Source: Granulicella aggregans
GTDB taxonomy: Bacteria; Acidobacteriota; Terriglobia; Terriglobales; Acidobacteriaceae
DNA length: 64,000 nt
Assembly (NCBI RefSeq): GCF_025685565.1
Contig: NZ_JAGSYE010000005.1
Coordinates: 1 to 64,000 of the forward strand
Direction: 5' to 3'
Shown here: one piece after another, positions 52,201-60,721 of the stretch
Position numbering within the stretch: the stretch's first letter is position 1
Layout of the letters: each line of letters begins with the position of its first letter
Made by a program: the position numbers and the translations under genes
Notes under the pieces: generated by a model
Told to the model about the DNA's origin: nothing
The model's database searches: none
What the model saw: only the letters and a program-made list of their open reading frames with translations

Positions 52201-52229
52201 TTGACAGGCTATGTTGATATCAACATAGT
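52201..52229 (+). promoter_or_regulatory. MarR promoter with embedded 20-bp palindromic operator
   Basis: TTGACA (52201-52206) and CATAGT (52224-52229) are 17 bp apart, a good promoter spacing. Between and over them lies the perfect palindrome CTATGTTGATATCAACATAG (52209-52228), a typical MarR-type operator. Transcription would begin at about 52236-52237, at the ATG itself. Confidence 0.75.
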
Positions 52230-52236
52230 AGAGTAG

Positions 52237-52692
52237 ATGTCAACAGAAAATTCTGTACCGTTTGAGACCACCCTGCGAGTACGAGACTGCTGCCTGTGTC
52301 TCAGCGTCCAGCGAACCGCGCGATCCTTGGCTCGGCGGTTTGATGAAGCGCTGCGACCGGCAGGACTGACGAACGGGCAGTTTTCCATGCTGATGTCGCT
52401 CAACCGTCCTAAGCCTGCGACGATGAGCTCAGTGGCAGGGCTACTGGCAATGGACCGAACCACTTTGACAGCAGCATTGAAGACGCTGACGCGTCGAGGA
52501 CTGGTGCTGGTCACGCCTGATCCTGAGGACCGGCGGAGCCGACTGCTGACGCTGACCGAGGAGGGAAGGGCGGCGCTGGCCGGTGCCGTCCCCATATGGG
52601 AACGGACGCATGCGGAAGTTGAAGCGCTGCTAGGGACGGGGGATGTGGTGAACGCTGCAGCACTACGGAAGGGGTTGCTGGCGATCCTTTGA
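52237..52692 (+). CDS. MarR-family transcriptional regulator
   Basis: 151 residues. The winged-helix core is typical: LTNGQFSMLMSLNRPKPATM, SSVAGLLAMDRTTLTAALKT, LTRRGLVLVTPDPEDRRSRL, LLTLTEEGRAALAGA. The DxRxR wing motif is present (DPEDRRSR). Its own promoter contains a perfect 20-bp palindrome placed to block RNA polymerase, and the orphan permease gene starts on the other side only 71 bp away, so autoregulation and control of the permease are likely. There is no Shine-Dalgarno and the predicted transcript starts at the ATG. Confidence 0.92.
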   Translation: MSTENSVPFETTLRVRDCCLCLSVQRTARSLARRFDEALRPAGLTNGQFSMLMSLNRPKPATMSSVAGLLAMDRTTLTAALKTLTRRGLVLVTPDPEDRRSRLLTLTEEGRAALAGAVPIWERTHAEVEALLGTGDVVNAAALRKGLLAIL

Positions 52693-52849
52693 AGGGAATC
52701 CGCTGGTGAGAAAGCTTCGAGTCTAGGTAGTGCTAAACCCGTCAATGCACGTTTCGAGCACGACCGGATCTGGAAACGTGCATCGGCCTGTACGCATCAA
52801 TGGCGATTCGGTCGCCTGTAATTGAGCTAAGTTCGGATAAGATCTCCAA

Positions 52850-52999
52850 ATGAAGCTGACGACGTGGAACTGCGCCCGAGGATTTGCGAAAAAGAAGAGC
52901 GTGATCTTCTCGGCCGCTCCAGACATCGCCGTCATTGGCAGCCAGCAAGACTCCCTAAGCTCAGGCGCTCGTTCTCATCGAGCGTATACTCGCCAGTGA
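52850..52999 (+). pseudogene. N-terminal fragment of an endonuclease/exonuclease/phosphatase-family gene
   Basis: 49 residues: MKLTTWNCARGFAKKKSVIF, then SAAPDIAVI, which matches the first strand and the metal-site Asn (TWNC) of EEP enzymes, where a conserved VIQE normally follows. Here it changes to GSQQDSL and stops at 52997. Only the first 30 residues fit the family, so the rest has been lost. The flanking 150-bp stretches on each side show nothing. Confidence 0.6.
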
Positions 53000-53166
53000 A
53001 CTCACCGACACTGCATTTGTCTCCGTGAGTAATACCCTATGACTGATGTCCCCTCCAGAGGCGTAGTCAATGATCGCGTCGGGAATTACTCCCCGATGAA
53101 GTTCAAATCTGGACGGAGGGGAGTTGAGCAACGCTGCTTAGGCTCTGTATCGAATCCAATGACCCA

Positions 53167-54849
53167 TCAGGCCCGCGCCGCCAGTTGCGCCGCCGCACTT
53201 ACTGCTCGAGGAGCTCTTCTTGGGACCTCTCCACGCGCCTCGATGGACAGGCACTCCGCCTCAAGTTGCCTTGCAACCTCGCGCGAGTAGATCAGGAAGT
53301 GGTGCGCCGAGAGCAACACGGTAAATCCAAGCCATAGTTGCGCAGGCTTCCGGGCGAACCGTGTCAGCAACTGGTAGAGAAACTTCCAATACTCTACCCG
53401 GTAAGAAGACCGCATTCCCTGCCGCCACATCGACGCCCCGAGAACGCGCAGGTTATACGCCATGGGAAGTTCGGGCGGGACCTGCGTTTCCTGTGGCTGC
53501 CACACCTCCAGCGACCGAAGCGCCCGCTTGAAGAATGGCTTTGCCTCGTACAGGCCGGATAGAAGAGTGCTCAGCCCGCGCAGCAGCACTGGAACCGGAA
53601 GGTTAGGCTCGAAGTTCGGTGGGCTGAAGTTGGTGGTCGCTTCACTGTCTTCGATCAGGCGTCCTTCTAACTTCATCCGGTCGTAGAGCGCCGTTGTCGG
53701 CGGCGCCTGCAAGACTCCCGCCATCGCCCACGTGATGTTGGTGAGTTCGATGAAGTCCAGCTGGCGTTGAAAGATGGTCTCGTCGTCCGAGTCGAAGCCT
53801 ACGATGAATCCGGCCAGCACCCACAGCCCAGCCTCCTGAATGATCCTGACCTGGTCCACATTGTTGCTGCGCAGGTTCTGAAACTTTCGAGACTCCTTCA
53901 GCGCCTCGGAAGAGGGCGTCTCGATCCCGATAAATACGTACATGAAGTTTGCCGCGACCATCGCTTGCAGCAGCTCGGTCTTGGCCGCGAGGTCGATCGA
54001 GGCCTCGGTGTAAAACGAGAAGGGATGGTTGTGCTCCACCTGCCACGCGCCAAGCTCACGCGATAAGGCCAGTGCCTTGTGATGATTGCCGATGAAGTTG
54101 TCATCGACGATGAAGACCTCGTTCTTCCACCCCAAAGCCCGCAGCGTGTCCAGTTCGCGGATCACCTGGGCCGGCTCTTTTGCCCGTGGCTTGCGGCCGT
54201 AGATCGTGATGATGTCGCAGAACTCGCACTGGAACGGGCATCCGCGCGAGAACTGTACCGGCATCGAGGTGTACTTGTTCAGCTTCAGAAGATCGAACCT
54301 GGGCACCGGACTGTTCGTCATGTCCGGCTTGTCGATCACCTTGTACAACCGCTGCGCCGTTCCATCTTCAAGCGCTATCGCAATTGCGGCGAAGGCTTCC
54401 TCGGCCTCTCCGACGAAGACATGGTCAGCGTGCTTCAAGACCACGTCCGGCTCGGTGCTTGCCCACGGACCTCCGACAAAGGTGCGCCTATCAAGCGCCT
54501 TCGCTCGACCCAGAACTCCGATCGCATCCAATCGCTGCGCATGCATCGCGCTGATCATGACGAGGTCTGCCCATCGCAGGTCTTCGTCGCTCAGCTCATC
54601 AAAGCTGTGGTCGATCAGGCGAATCGTCCACGATGCAGGACAGAGCGCCGCGACCGTGATCATCCCCAGTGGGGGAGTCATTGCCTTCTCGGGAATCATC
54701 TCAAGCACGCCTTCAAATCCCCAGAAGGAAGGAGGGAATCTGGGCCAAATCATCAGCACGTTGATGTTGCTGCCAAGCGGGGCGAAGTGTCTTGTATCTC
54801 CATGAGACAAGGAAGACGGCATAGTTGCGTCGTTCAAGGGCTGGGACAT
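53167..54849 (-). CDS. B12-binding radical SAM enzyme (DUF4070 type)
   Basis: 560 residues from the ATG at 54849 (GGAG 5 nt upstream; a longer start at 54921 lacks support). The N-terminal 170 residues are a cobalamin-binding fold (PLGMITVAALCPASWTIRLI, RTFVGGPWASTEPDVVLK). The radical SAM core follows with its 4Fe-4S motif in SRGCPFQCEFCDIITIYG (CxxxCxxC). Further landmarks are VFIVDDNFIGNHHKAL, FIGIETPSSEALKESRKFQN and LAGFIVGFDSDDETIF. The C-terminal 130 residues fit DUF4070. Hopanoid methylase HpnP belongs to this broad group, but specificity cannot be assigned; a methyl-transfer or carbon-skeleton reaction is likely. No biosynthetic neighbours. Confidence 0.88.
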   Translation of the reverse strand: MSQPLNDATMPSSLSHGDTRHFAPLGSNINVLMIWPRFPPSFWGFEGVLEMIPEKAMTPPLGMITVAALCPASWTIRLIDHSFDELSDEDLRWADLVMISAMHAQRLDAIGVLGRAKALDRRTFVGGPWASTEPDVVLKHADHVFVGEAEEAFAAIAIALEDGTAQRLYKVIDKPDMTNSPVPRFDLLKLNKYTSMPVQFSRGCPFQCEFCDIITIYGRKPRAKEPAQVIRELDTLRALGWKNEVFIVDDNFIGNHHKALALSRELGAWQVEHNHPFSFYTEASIDLAAKTELLQAMVAANFMYVFIGIETPSSEALKESRKFQNLRSNNVDQVRIIQEAGLWVLAGFIVGFDSDDETIFQRQLDFIELTNITWAMAGVLQAPPTTALYDRMKLEGRLIEDSEATTNFSPPNFEPNLPVPVLLRGLSTLLSGLYEAKPFFKRALRSLEVWQPQETQVPPELPMAYNLRVLGASMWRQGMRSSYRVEYWKFLYQLLTRFARKPAQLWLGFTVLLSAHHFLIYSREVARQLEAECLSIEARGEVPRRAPRAVSAAAQLAARA

Positions 54850-54998
54850 TCGCGCTCCAGGCAACGGATTTAGGCTGATGGGTACGATCTGCGGCTTTGA
54901 CGCTGTAATCGCTACACGCAACTATAACCTTTCCTATCGATTCGACAATAAAGGCCGCTCGGTTTGAGCAGCGGAACACCTCGACAAGCCGCTTAAAC

Positions 54999-55033
54999 GA
55001 CTCGCTGCGCGGCACAATGCCGCGCAGCGAGTC
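54999..55033 (-). terminator. Strong hairpin downstream of the chemoreceptor gene
   Basis: GACTCGCTGCGCGGC (54999-55013) and its exact reverse complement (55019-55033) form a 15-bp stem with loop ACAAT. It lies 15 nt past the stop of the gene at 55048-56532. On that strand only a short TCGTTT follows, so it is terminator-like but U-poor. Confidence 0.65.
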
Positions 55034-55047
55034 ATTTGGAGAACGGT

Positions 55048-56532
55048 TTACGATGCGAAGGTTGTAGCTGTACGGCCGGCGCGCCGGATAAAGCTGTTGC
55101 GAGAAGAAGTATCGGATTCATTGCCGTTGACCACCGTGCTGAGGATCTTGACGATGTCTTCAAGCGACTCGGACTGGTCGGTCAACTCGCCTGCTGCCTT
55201 GGCACTCTGTTGAGCGCTCGCGGCGGAGGTCTGGGTAAGCTGCTCCATCTGAGAGATCGCCCGTGCAATGTTGCTGATGCCGTGGGTCTGTTCGACGCTG
55301 CCAAGGCTGATCTGGTCGACCAGAAGTTTCACGCGGGAAGACTCATCCGTCACGGCCTGAATCGCTGCGCTTACTTCATCCACCTTGGTCTTGCCGCTGT
55401 TCGACTTGAGGATCGAGTCTCCGATGAGTTCGGCAGTGTCTCGCGCAGCCTGTGCGGAACGCTGTGCGAGGGTACGTACCTCGTCGGCGACTACGGCGAA
55501 TCCATTGCCAGCTTCGCCGGCGCGGGCTGCTTCAACTGCTGCATTCAGCGCCAGGATGTTGGTTTGGAAGGCGATCTCGTCGATCACCTTGATGATGCGC
55601 GAGATCTTTCCGCTCGATGACTTGATCTCTTCCATGGCCAGGACGAGATCGGAAAGCGAGCGATTGGTGTGGGTGAACTTCTCCTGAGACATCGACATGA
55701 GGTTCGCAGCGGAGCGGCAACCGTCGGTGTTGCTCTGGGCCATTGCCTTGATCTCTTCAGACGCGGCGGAGGTCTCTTCAAGCGACGCGGCATGATGCGA
55801 TGCGTCCTCGGAGACAGACTGGCTGGAGGAAGAGACCTCGGTGGCAGAGGCTGCGATGCGCAGCGCTCCGTCCGAAAGCCGGTTCACCAGATCGCGAAGT
55901 GGCTTCGATACCTGCTTCTCCAGGATGAGGACCGAGACCACGGCGAAGGCGCTCGCCAGAAGGAAAAGTAGAAAGCCGAGGAATTTCTGCTGGTTGTTTG
56001 AAGCTGTTACAGCGTCGAGTTCGGCCTTGTAGTTCTTGTTTCCGACGGTCTCGTGAAGCTCCTGAAGCGCATTCTCCAGGTGCTTGCTCTCCTGCTCGAC
56101 CGCAGTGAGGTCACCCTGATCCTGCGTGCTCATATTGGTCGTCGACAGCATCTTGCTGTAGGTGGCCTTGGCACGAACATGAAGTTGAGTGAAGGTATCC
56201 AGAAGCGTCGCAGCGGACTGCTGCAGCGAAGGATCGTAGGCCAGCTTTTCGCTCGCCTCCTTCAACGTATCCTCTCCCGCACGCGCTTCAGCATCGGAGG
56301 CGTTCAGGACGGAGGCGTCCTGCTGCATCACGGCATCCTTATAGGCCTTGTTCAGCTTCTGGAAGCTGGCCTGGGCCGCTTGGATGTCGGATGCAGCAGG
56401 AAACAGGAACTCCGAGGCGATGCTCATGTGCTTCTGCGTGGAGGAGGTCGTGATCTCCACCATGCTCAGGAATAAGATATAGCCGATTGCCAGCACACCG
56501 ATGCTGAGCAGTAGTTTTCCTCGAATACTCAT
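55048..56532 (-). CDS. Methyl-accepting chemotaxis protein
   Basis: 494 residues. One N-terminal membrane helix (LLLSIGVLAIGYILFLSMVE), a four-helix-bundle type periplasmic sensor domain rich in Gln and Ala, and a second helix (FLGFLLFLLASAFAVVSVLI) are followed by the cytoplasmic signalling hairpin. The hairpin tip is well conserved: FQTNILALNAAVEAARAGEA, then GFAVVADEVRTLAQRSA. Methylation-type Glu/Gln pairs flank it. There is no C-terminal CheB/CheR docking pentapeptide. No che genes are nearby. It ends in a strong hairpin at 54999-55033. The ligand is unknown. Confidence 0.95.
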   Translation of the reverse strand: MSIRGKLLLSIGVLAIGYILFLSMVEITTSSTQKHMSIASEFLFPAASDIQAAQASFQKLNKAYKDAVMQQDASVLNASDAEARAGEDTLKEASEKLAYDPSLQQSAATLLDTFTQLHVRAKATYSKMLSTTNMSTQDQGDLTAVEQESKHLENALQELHETVGNKNYKAELDAVTASNNQQKFLGFLLFLLASAFAVVSVLILEKQVSKPLRDLVNRLSDGALRIAASATEVSSSSQSVSEDASHHAASLEETSAASEEIKAMAQSNTDGCRSAANLMSMSQEKFTHTNRSLSDLVLAMEEIKSSSGKISRIIKVIDEIAFQTNILALNAAVEAARAGEAGNGFAVVADEVRTLAQRSAQAARDTAELIGDSILKSNSGKTKVDEVSAAIQAVTDESSRVKLLVDQISLGSVEQTHGISNIARAISQMEQLTQTSAASAQQSAKAAGELTDQSESLEDIVKILSTVVNGNESDTSSRNSFIRRAGRTATTFAS

Positions 56533-56582
56533 TGTTCAACGCCTCGATATCAGCAGCGACTAGATGGAGAGATCAGCCAGCA

Positions 56583-56951
56583 CTATTCGTCAAAATTGAT
56601 CTGGATCGTCATGGTGTCGACCCCGCTACCGGCCGCAAACTTCCAATGCTTTACAGCATCTTCAGCCGCGGAAGAGAGGATCTTGTTGCTGCCCTGGCCT
56701 TCGACCTTCGTTACGCTGCCGGTCGCATCGATTGTGGTGAGCACCTTGACGGTACCCGTGATATGAAGCCGCTTCGCCATCTCGGGATAGACGGGCGCAA
56801 CCTTGTGGACGACTGGGCGATCGTCCGCATGCGCCTGGAGCGGGTTCAGAAAGAGAATGCCGAGAGCGAGAGAGAGCATGCCGAAAGACGCCAGTTTGCG
56901 GCGGCTTCCAACGGAGATAGTGCAGGGGGAGGCTTGCGAAATATTAGTCAT
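56583..56951 (-). CDS. Short TonB C-terminal domain protein
   Basis: 122 residues, with AAGGAG 9 nt before the ATG. A hydrophobic signal/anchor (FGMLSLALGILFLNPLQAHA) is followed almost directly by a TonB C-terminal domain: VHKVAPVYPEMAKRLHITGT, VKVLTTIDATGSVTKVEG, AAEDAVKHWKFAAGSG. There is no proline-rich linker, so it could not span the periplasm like classical TonB. Such short forms are common in Acidobacteria and may act as periplasmic partners of receptors. The chemoreceptor gene starts 50 bp downstream on the same strand, so the two may be co-transcribed. Confidence 0.88.
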   Translation of the reverse strand: MTNISQASPCTISVGSRRKLASFGMLSLALGILFLNPLQAHADDRPVVHKVAPVYPEMAKRLHITGTVKVLTTIDATGSVTKVEGQGSNKILSSAAEDAVKHWKFAAGSGVDTMTIQINFDE

Positions 56952-57238
56952 GGGCTTTCTCCTTCTTACAGAAGTTTTCTTGCGTTTCTGCTATCGACAA
57001 CGCTACTAAGGAAGTTCAGGAACTCTGATACCACCGCCGTGTTAGTTCGCGACGCCATGTGGGGGATATTTCCGTTCCGCATAGATCTGGCGTTGCTCTC
57101 TCAGCCGCAACCCGATCTCCGATTTCTCTCAGTCCACGCCTTTATCTGAATTACGATCATTCGATTGGGCGTTCTTTGACCATGATTTCCATCTGCTTGG
57201 AGGTGTGGGGATTGGCAATGTGGGGTGAGGCATTGGCT

Positions 57239-58630
57239 ATGCGGGATGGAAGACCGGCTGCCTCAGGACGTAGCCGGAAGATGGGCCTGCTCGCGCTTGT
57301 TGCCGCGACCTACTTCATGGTCTCCGGCGGGCCCTACGGAATCGAAGACATCCTCGGCAACGCCGGCTACGGTAAGGCGCTTATCCTGCTTCTGCTTATC
57401 CCGCTCGTCTGGAGTCTCCCCACCAGCCTGATGGTGGGCGAACTCGCCAGCGCTCTCCCCAAAGAGGGCGGCTACTACTGGTGGGTCAAGCGCGCTCTTG
57501 GCGGCTTCTGGGGATTTCAGGAGGCCTGGCTGTCTCTGGCCGCCAGTATCTTCGACATGGCCATCTACCCGACGATCTTTGTCCTCTACCTCACTCGCCT
57601 TGCCCCATCGTGGACTGCGGGAGGTTATGGGACGTTGTGGGCACTTGCGGTGGTGATCGTCTGCGCGCTCTGGAACCTTCGCGGCGCACGCTCTGTGGGG
57701 GACGGCTCCATCGGCATGTTCTGCCTGCTGATCTCGCCCTTCGTCATGATCGCGATCCTTGGCTTCTGGAAGGGGCTCTTCGGCGGCATTGCCGGAAGCG
57801 GGCTTGCCGCGCTCTCCCGTCCTGTGGAACATCCCGCGCTCTCCGGAGCCATCCTGGTCACGCTGTGGAACTATATGGGTTGGGACAACGCTTCGACAGT
57901 TGCGCAGGAGGTCGACAATCCCCAGCGCAACTACCCCCTTGCCATGATCGGCGCCACGACCCTCGTCGCTCTCTCGTACATCATTCCGCTAGCCGCTGTC
58001 GGTCTTACCGGCATGCCTGCGGACACATTTTCGACCGGCTCCTGGACGGATGCCGCCCGCTCCCTCGGTGGACCGGGTATCCTCGGCGTCGCGCTCGCGC
58101 TTGCCGTCGTCGTCGGCGGGATGCTCAACGGTGCGGGCATCTTCAACGCGCTGGTGATGAGCTACACCCGCGTTCCCTATGCCTTGGCCGAGGAAGGCCT
58201 GCTGCCCGCTGTCTTTACACGCATCACCGCGGCGGGAGTTCCCTGGGTCAGCGTGGTTTGCTGCTGCGTCGCCTGGGCGCTGGCGCTCCGCTTCTCCTTC
58301 GAGCGCCTCATCTCCATTGACCTCGTGCTGTATGGCGCGGCGCTGCTACTGGAGTTCGTCGCCCTTGTCGTCCTTCGCGTCCGCGAGCCCGAACTCCATC
58401 GCCCGTTCCGCGTCCCTGGAGGCATTCCCGGAGCCATCGCCGTTGGCGTGGGCCCTGCTCTGCTTATCGCCTACTCGCTTTGGGCAGCCCGCGAAGAGAA
58501 AGTCGCCGGCATCCCGGCCCTTATCTTTGCGTCCTTAGTCGGCCTGGCGGGAGCTGTCATCTACGCGGTTGCCCTGCGTGGACGCCAGCCCGTTGCGAGT
58601 CCCGCAAACGAAGCTGGCCGCCCGATCTAA
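57239..58630 (+). CDS. APC-family amino acid permease
   Basis: 463 residues from the ATG at 57239; the ATG at 57218 is an alternative, and frames further upstream lack family resemblance. About 12 membrane helices. TM1 has the APC substrate loop (MVSGGPYGIEDILGNAG), followed by SLMVGELASALPKEGGYYWW in TM2 and LWNYMGWDNASTVAQEVDNP in TM6, which are typical of the superfamily. Close in style to polyamine or branched amino-acid permeases (PotE/YhdG groups). It probably works by H+ symport or exchange. Convergent with the pyrophosphatase gene, with a hairpin overlapping its stop codon. Confidence 0.9.
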   Translation: MRDGRPAASGRSRKMGLLALVAATYFMVSGGPYGIEDILGNAGYGKALILLLLIPLVWSLPTSLMVGELASALPKEGGYYWWVKRALGGFWGFQEAWLSLAASIFDMAIYPTIFVLYLTRLAPSWTAGGYGTLWALAVVIVCALWNLRGARSVGDGSIGMFCLLISPFVMIAILGFWKGLFGGIAGSGLAALSRPVEHPALSGAILVTLWNYMGWDNASTVAQEVDNPQRNYPLAMIGATTLVALSYIIPLAAVGLTGMPADTFSTGSWTDAARSLGGPGILGVALALAVVVGGMLNGAGIFNALVMSYTRVPYALAEEGLLPAVFTRITAAGVPWVSVVCCCVAWALALRFSFERLISIDLVLYGAALLLEFVALVVLRVREPELHRPFRVPGGIPGAIAVGVGPALLIAYSLWAAREEKVAGIPALIFASLVGLAGAVIYAVALRGRQPVASPANEAGRPI

Positions 58631-58641
58631 TCGGACGGCCA
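58615..58641. terminator. Hairpin over the permease stop codon, shared by convergent genes
   Basis: TGGCCGCCCGA (58615-58625) pairs with TCGGACGGCCA (58631-58641), 10 of 11 bases matching, with the loop TCTAA holding the permease TAA stop. It sits between convergent genes (stops at 58630 and 58680) and could terminate transcription from both sides, although T-runs are weak. Confidence 0.55.
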
Positions 58642-58679
58642 CTGACTTTCGTAAAACGTACAACTTATAACGAGAAGCT

Positions 58680-59237
58680 CTACTCCTCCGGAACTGGCTT
58701 CGGCTGCGGATTCGCCTTGTTATCGATGAAGCGCTGCTGCGCTTCGAGCACCTTCATCCGGGCGAACGCCGCATCGCGCCATCCGCGAACCTCAACGCGC
58801 TTGCCCTCCAGATCCTTGTAGATCGCGAAGAAGTGCGTGATCTCGCGCAGCATGTGCGGATAGATCTCGGAGAAGTTCCAGACATCCTTGTAACGAGGAT
58901 TGCCCTTGCCGACGCAGAGAATCTTCTCGTCGCCCAAGCCCTGGTCGGTCATCTCGAGCACGCCGATCGGACGGACCTCCATCACGCAGCCGGGAAAGCT
59001 GGGCGCGTCCACCAGCACGACGCAATCCAGCGGGTCGCCATCCTCGCCCAGCGTGGACGGGATGAAACCGTAGTCGCCCGGATAATGTACGGGTGAATAA
59101 AGATTGCGATCCAGCCGGAAGACGTGCAATTCCTTGTCGTACTCGTACTTGTTGATGCCCTCGCTTGGTATCTCGATGACCGCGTTTACGACCTCGGGGC
59201 ACTTCGGTCCAACTGGGAGCTCCAAATAGTTCGTCAT
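58680..59237 (-). CDS. ppa: Inorganic pyrophosphatase, family I
   Basis: 185 residues, the length of a bacterial family-I enzyme. The metal-binding signature is intact in EDGDPLDCVVLVDAPSFP (DxDPxD). Other active-site segments are SEGINKYEYDKELHVFRLDR, HYPGDYGFIPSTLGE and PRYKDVW. The C-terminal tail ends in KPVPEE. It hydrolyses PPi to two phosphates in the cytoplasm, driving biosynthetic reactions. It is convergent with the amino-acid permease and divergent from purS. Confidence 0.97.
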   Translation of the reverse strand: MTNYLELPVGPKCPEVVNAVIEIPSEGINKYEYDKELHVFRLDRNLYSPVHYPGDYGFIPSTLGEDGDPLDCVVLVDAPSFPGCVMEVRPIGVLEMTDQGLGDEKILCVGKGNPRYKDVWNFSEIYPHMLREITHFFAIYKDLEGKRVEVRGWRDAAFARMKVLEAQQRFIDNKANPQPKPVPEE

Positions 59238-59453
59238 GGTTTCTGTAGTCTCTTCTCGCTTCGATTTGTTGGATCGTTTGGGTGCAGACCCATGCGGGTC
59301 AGGATGTTTGAAAGGCTCAGGCGGGAACGATGACCTCTGCCGGAAGTCTTACACTAGCGGGGATCTGGAGAATGCGGGCCCTGAATAAGATGTCTCTATT
59401 CTAAACGACGCCGCCCGCCCTATGGCACCGTCGATGCCCCTCGATCGCACGTT

Positions 59454-59459
59454 TATAAT
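59454..59459 (+). promoter_or_regulatory. -10 box of purS, predicting a leaderless transcript
   Basis: A consensus TATAAT ends 8 nt before the purS ATG at 59468, and no Shine-Dalgarno lies between. The start of transcription would fall within 2 nt of the ATG. The -35 region (about 59431-59436) is weak. Confidence 0.6.
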
Positions 59460-59467
59460 CAAGCCTC

Positions 59468-59713
59468 ATGAAGGCTCACGTTTACGTCACTCTCAAACGC
59501 ACGGTGCTCGACGCCCAGGGGCAGACCGTCGCCGACGCTCTCCGCCGGATGGAATACAAGAATGTCATCGATGTTCGCCAGGGCAAGTACTTCCTCTTGA
59601 CCATCGAAGACGGCATCGACCCGGAAGAGGCTCGCGTCGAAATCGAGCGCATAGCCCGCGAAGTCCTCACCAACCCCGTCATCGAAGAGTTCACCTTCCG
59701 CACCGAAGCCTGA
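59468..59713 (+). CDS. purS: Phosphoribosylformylglycinamidine synthase subunit PurS
   Basis: 81 residues, full length for PurS. Family landmarks: AHVYVTLKRTVLDAQGQTVA, ALRRMEYKNVIDVRQGKYFL and EIAREVL-like VLTNPVIEEFTFR. PurS dimers bridge the PurL synthase and the PurQ glutaminase in step four of purine synthesis. purQ and purL are not adjacent, unlike in Bacillus-type operons. The gene seems to be translated from a leaderless transcript and ends before a very strong hairpin shared with the convergent uppP gene. Confidence 0.93.
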   Translation: MKAHVYVTLKRTVLDAQGQTVADALRRMEYKNVIDVRQGKYFLLTIEDGIDPEEARVEIERIAREVLTNPVIEEFTFRTEA

Positions 59714-59765
59714 CTCCAGCCGAGATAACTCGCTCTTGCCCGTTCTTCCGGGCTGCCTCATGCAC

Positions 59766-59820
59766 ATCGAGTGCCCCACCCATCGCGCTATTGTTCCTCG
59801 CGATGGGTGGGGCACTCGAT
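59766..59820. terminator. 22-bp perfect hairpin between convergent purS and uppP
   Basis: Arms 59766-59787 and 59799-59820 are exact reverse complements (the arm begins ATCGAGTGCCCCACCC) with an 11-nt loop CTATTGTTCCT. It ends 1 nt before the uppP stop codon and 52 bp after purS. There is no T-run. The GTGGGGCACTCGAT-type sequence may be a dispersed palindromic repeat working as a bidirectional terminator or mRNA-end stabiliser. Confidence 0.75.
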
Positions 59821-59821
59821 C

Positions 59822-60721
59822 TCAGTACCCAATCGTGTGAAGATAAAACACGACACAAGAAGCCACCAGGCAGTAGATCCCGAAGAGATACCAGCGGCCT
59901 GACTCCAGCCAACTGCTGAGCCACTTCAGCGCCACCAGCCCCGCGAAGAAGGCGAAGACCGCTCCCAGCAGAGCGCTTACCAGCGTCCCGTGCAGATCGA
60001 TTGGCGTCCCCGCCGCAGTCGCTTCATGCGTCGCCTTCAAAAGGCGCAGCAGCTCACGCGCAACCACCGGCGGAGTCAGCACCACGGCCAGCGCGAAGCT
60101 GAACCGCTCCGCCCGTTCCTTCGTTGCGCCAACCAGCATCCCGGCTGAGATTGTCGCGCCTGAGCGCGAGAATCCGCGGAAGGGAAGACAGAGCCCCTGC
60201 ACGGCTCCAATCCATCCTGCCTGCCGCATGGTCACCGTCGCGCCGGCGCGCAGATCGGCAGAGTGATCCACGATCTCCGCCATCTTTCGCTTCTCCAACA
60301 GGCCGGCGATCAGAATAATCACGCCTGCCGCAGCCAGTGCCGGAGCTACCAGGTCAAGCCGTCCGAACAGCAACTCAATCTCTGCCTTTGGAGCGCCCTT
60401 GAACGCGGTCTTCTCGATGATTTTGATAATCACTTCGCCGATGATGCCCGTCAGAAGCGTCGCCCACACGATGCGGATCAGCACCCGCTTGAACGCGTCG
60501 GCTGTCGCGAAGTAGCTCTTCTTCCACTGATTCCAGAAGTAAGCAATCACAGCGAACATGGTACCGGTATGCAGCATCACCAGCACCAGCGTCATCTGGG
60601 GGGAGGAGGGATCGAGTCCAAGCAGCTTTTCCGCCACCACAACGTGCGCCGAACTGGAAACCGGCAGAAGTTCAGCAAGTCCCTGCACGATGGCAAGGAT
60701 CACGACCTGAAAAATTGGCAT
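59822..60721 (-). CDS. uppP: Undecaprenyl-diphosphatase (UppP/BacA)
   Basis: 299 residues with about eight membrane helices. Both active-site signatures are intact: GLAELLPVSSSAHVVVAEKL near the N-terminus (ExxPVSSSxH) and GLCLPFRGFSRSGATIS (the usual PGxSRSG region, here FRGFSRSG). The enzyme dephosphorylates undecaprenyl diphosphate on the outer face of the inner membrane to recycle the lipid carrier for peptidoglycan; overproduction gives bacitracin resistance. The PG-to-RG change in the second motif is a small deviation. Confidence 0.95.
   Translation of the reverse strand: MPIFQVVILAIVQGLAELLPVSSSAHVVVAEKLLGLDPSSPQMTLVLVMLHTGTMFAVIAYFWNQWKKSYFATADAFKRVLIRIVWATLLTGIIGEVIIKIIEKTAFKGAPKAEIELLFGRLDLVAPALAAAGVIILIAGLLEKRKMAEIVDHSADLRAGATVTMRQAGWIGAVQGLCLPFRGFSRSGATISAGMLVGATKERAERFSFALAVVLTPPVVARELLRLLKATHEATAAGTPIDLHGTLVSALLGAVFAFFAGLVALKWLSSWLESGRWYLFGIYCLVASCVVFYLHTIGY

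Noticed and set aside
57481..58320. Plus-strand alternative frame inside the amino-acid permease
   Set aside because: Rich in Arg and His with no family match; it is a shadow of the permease frame.
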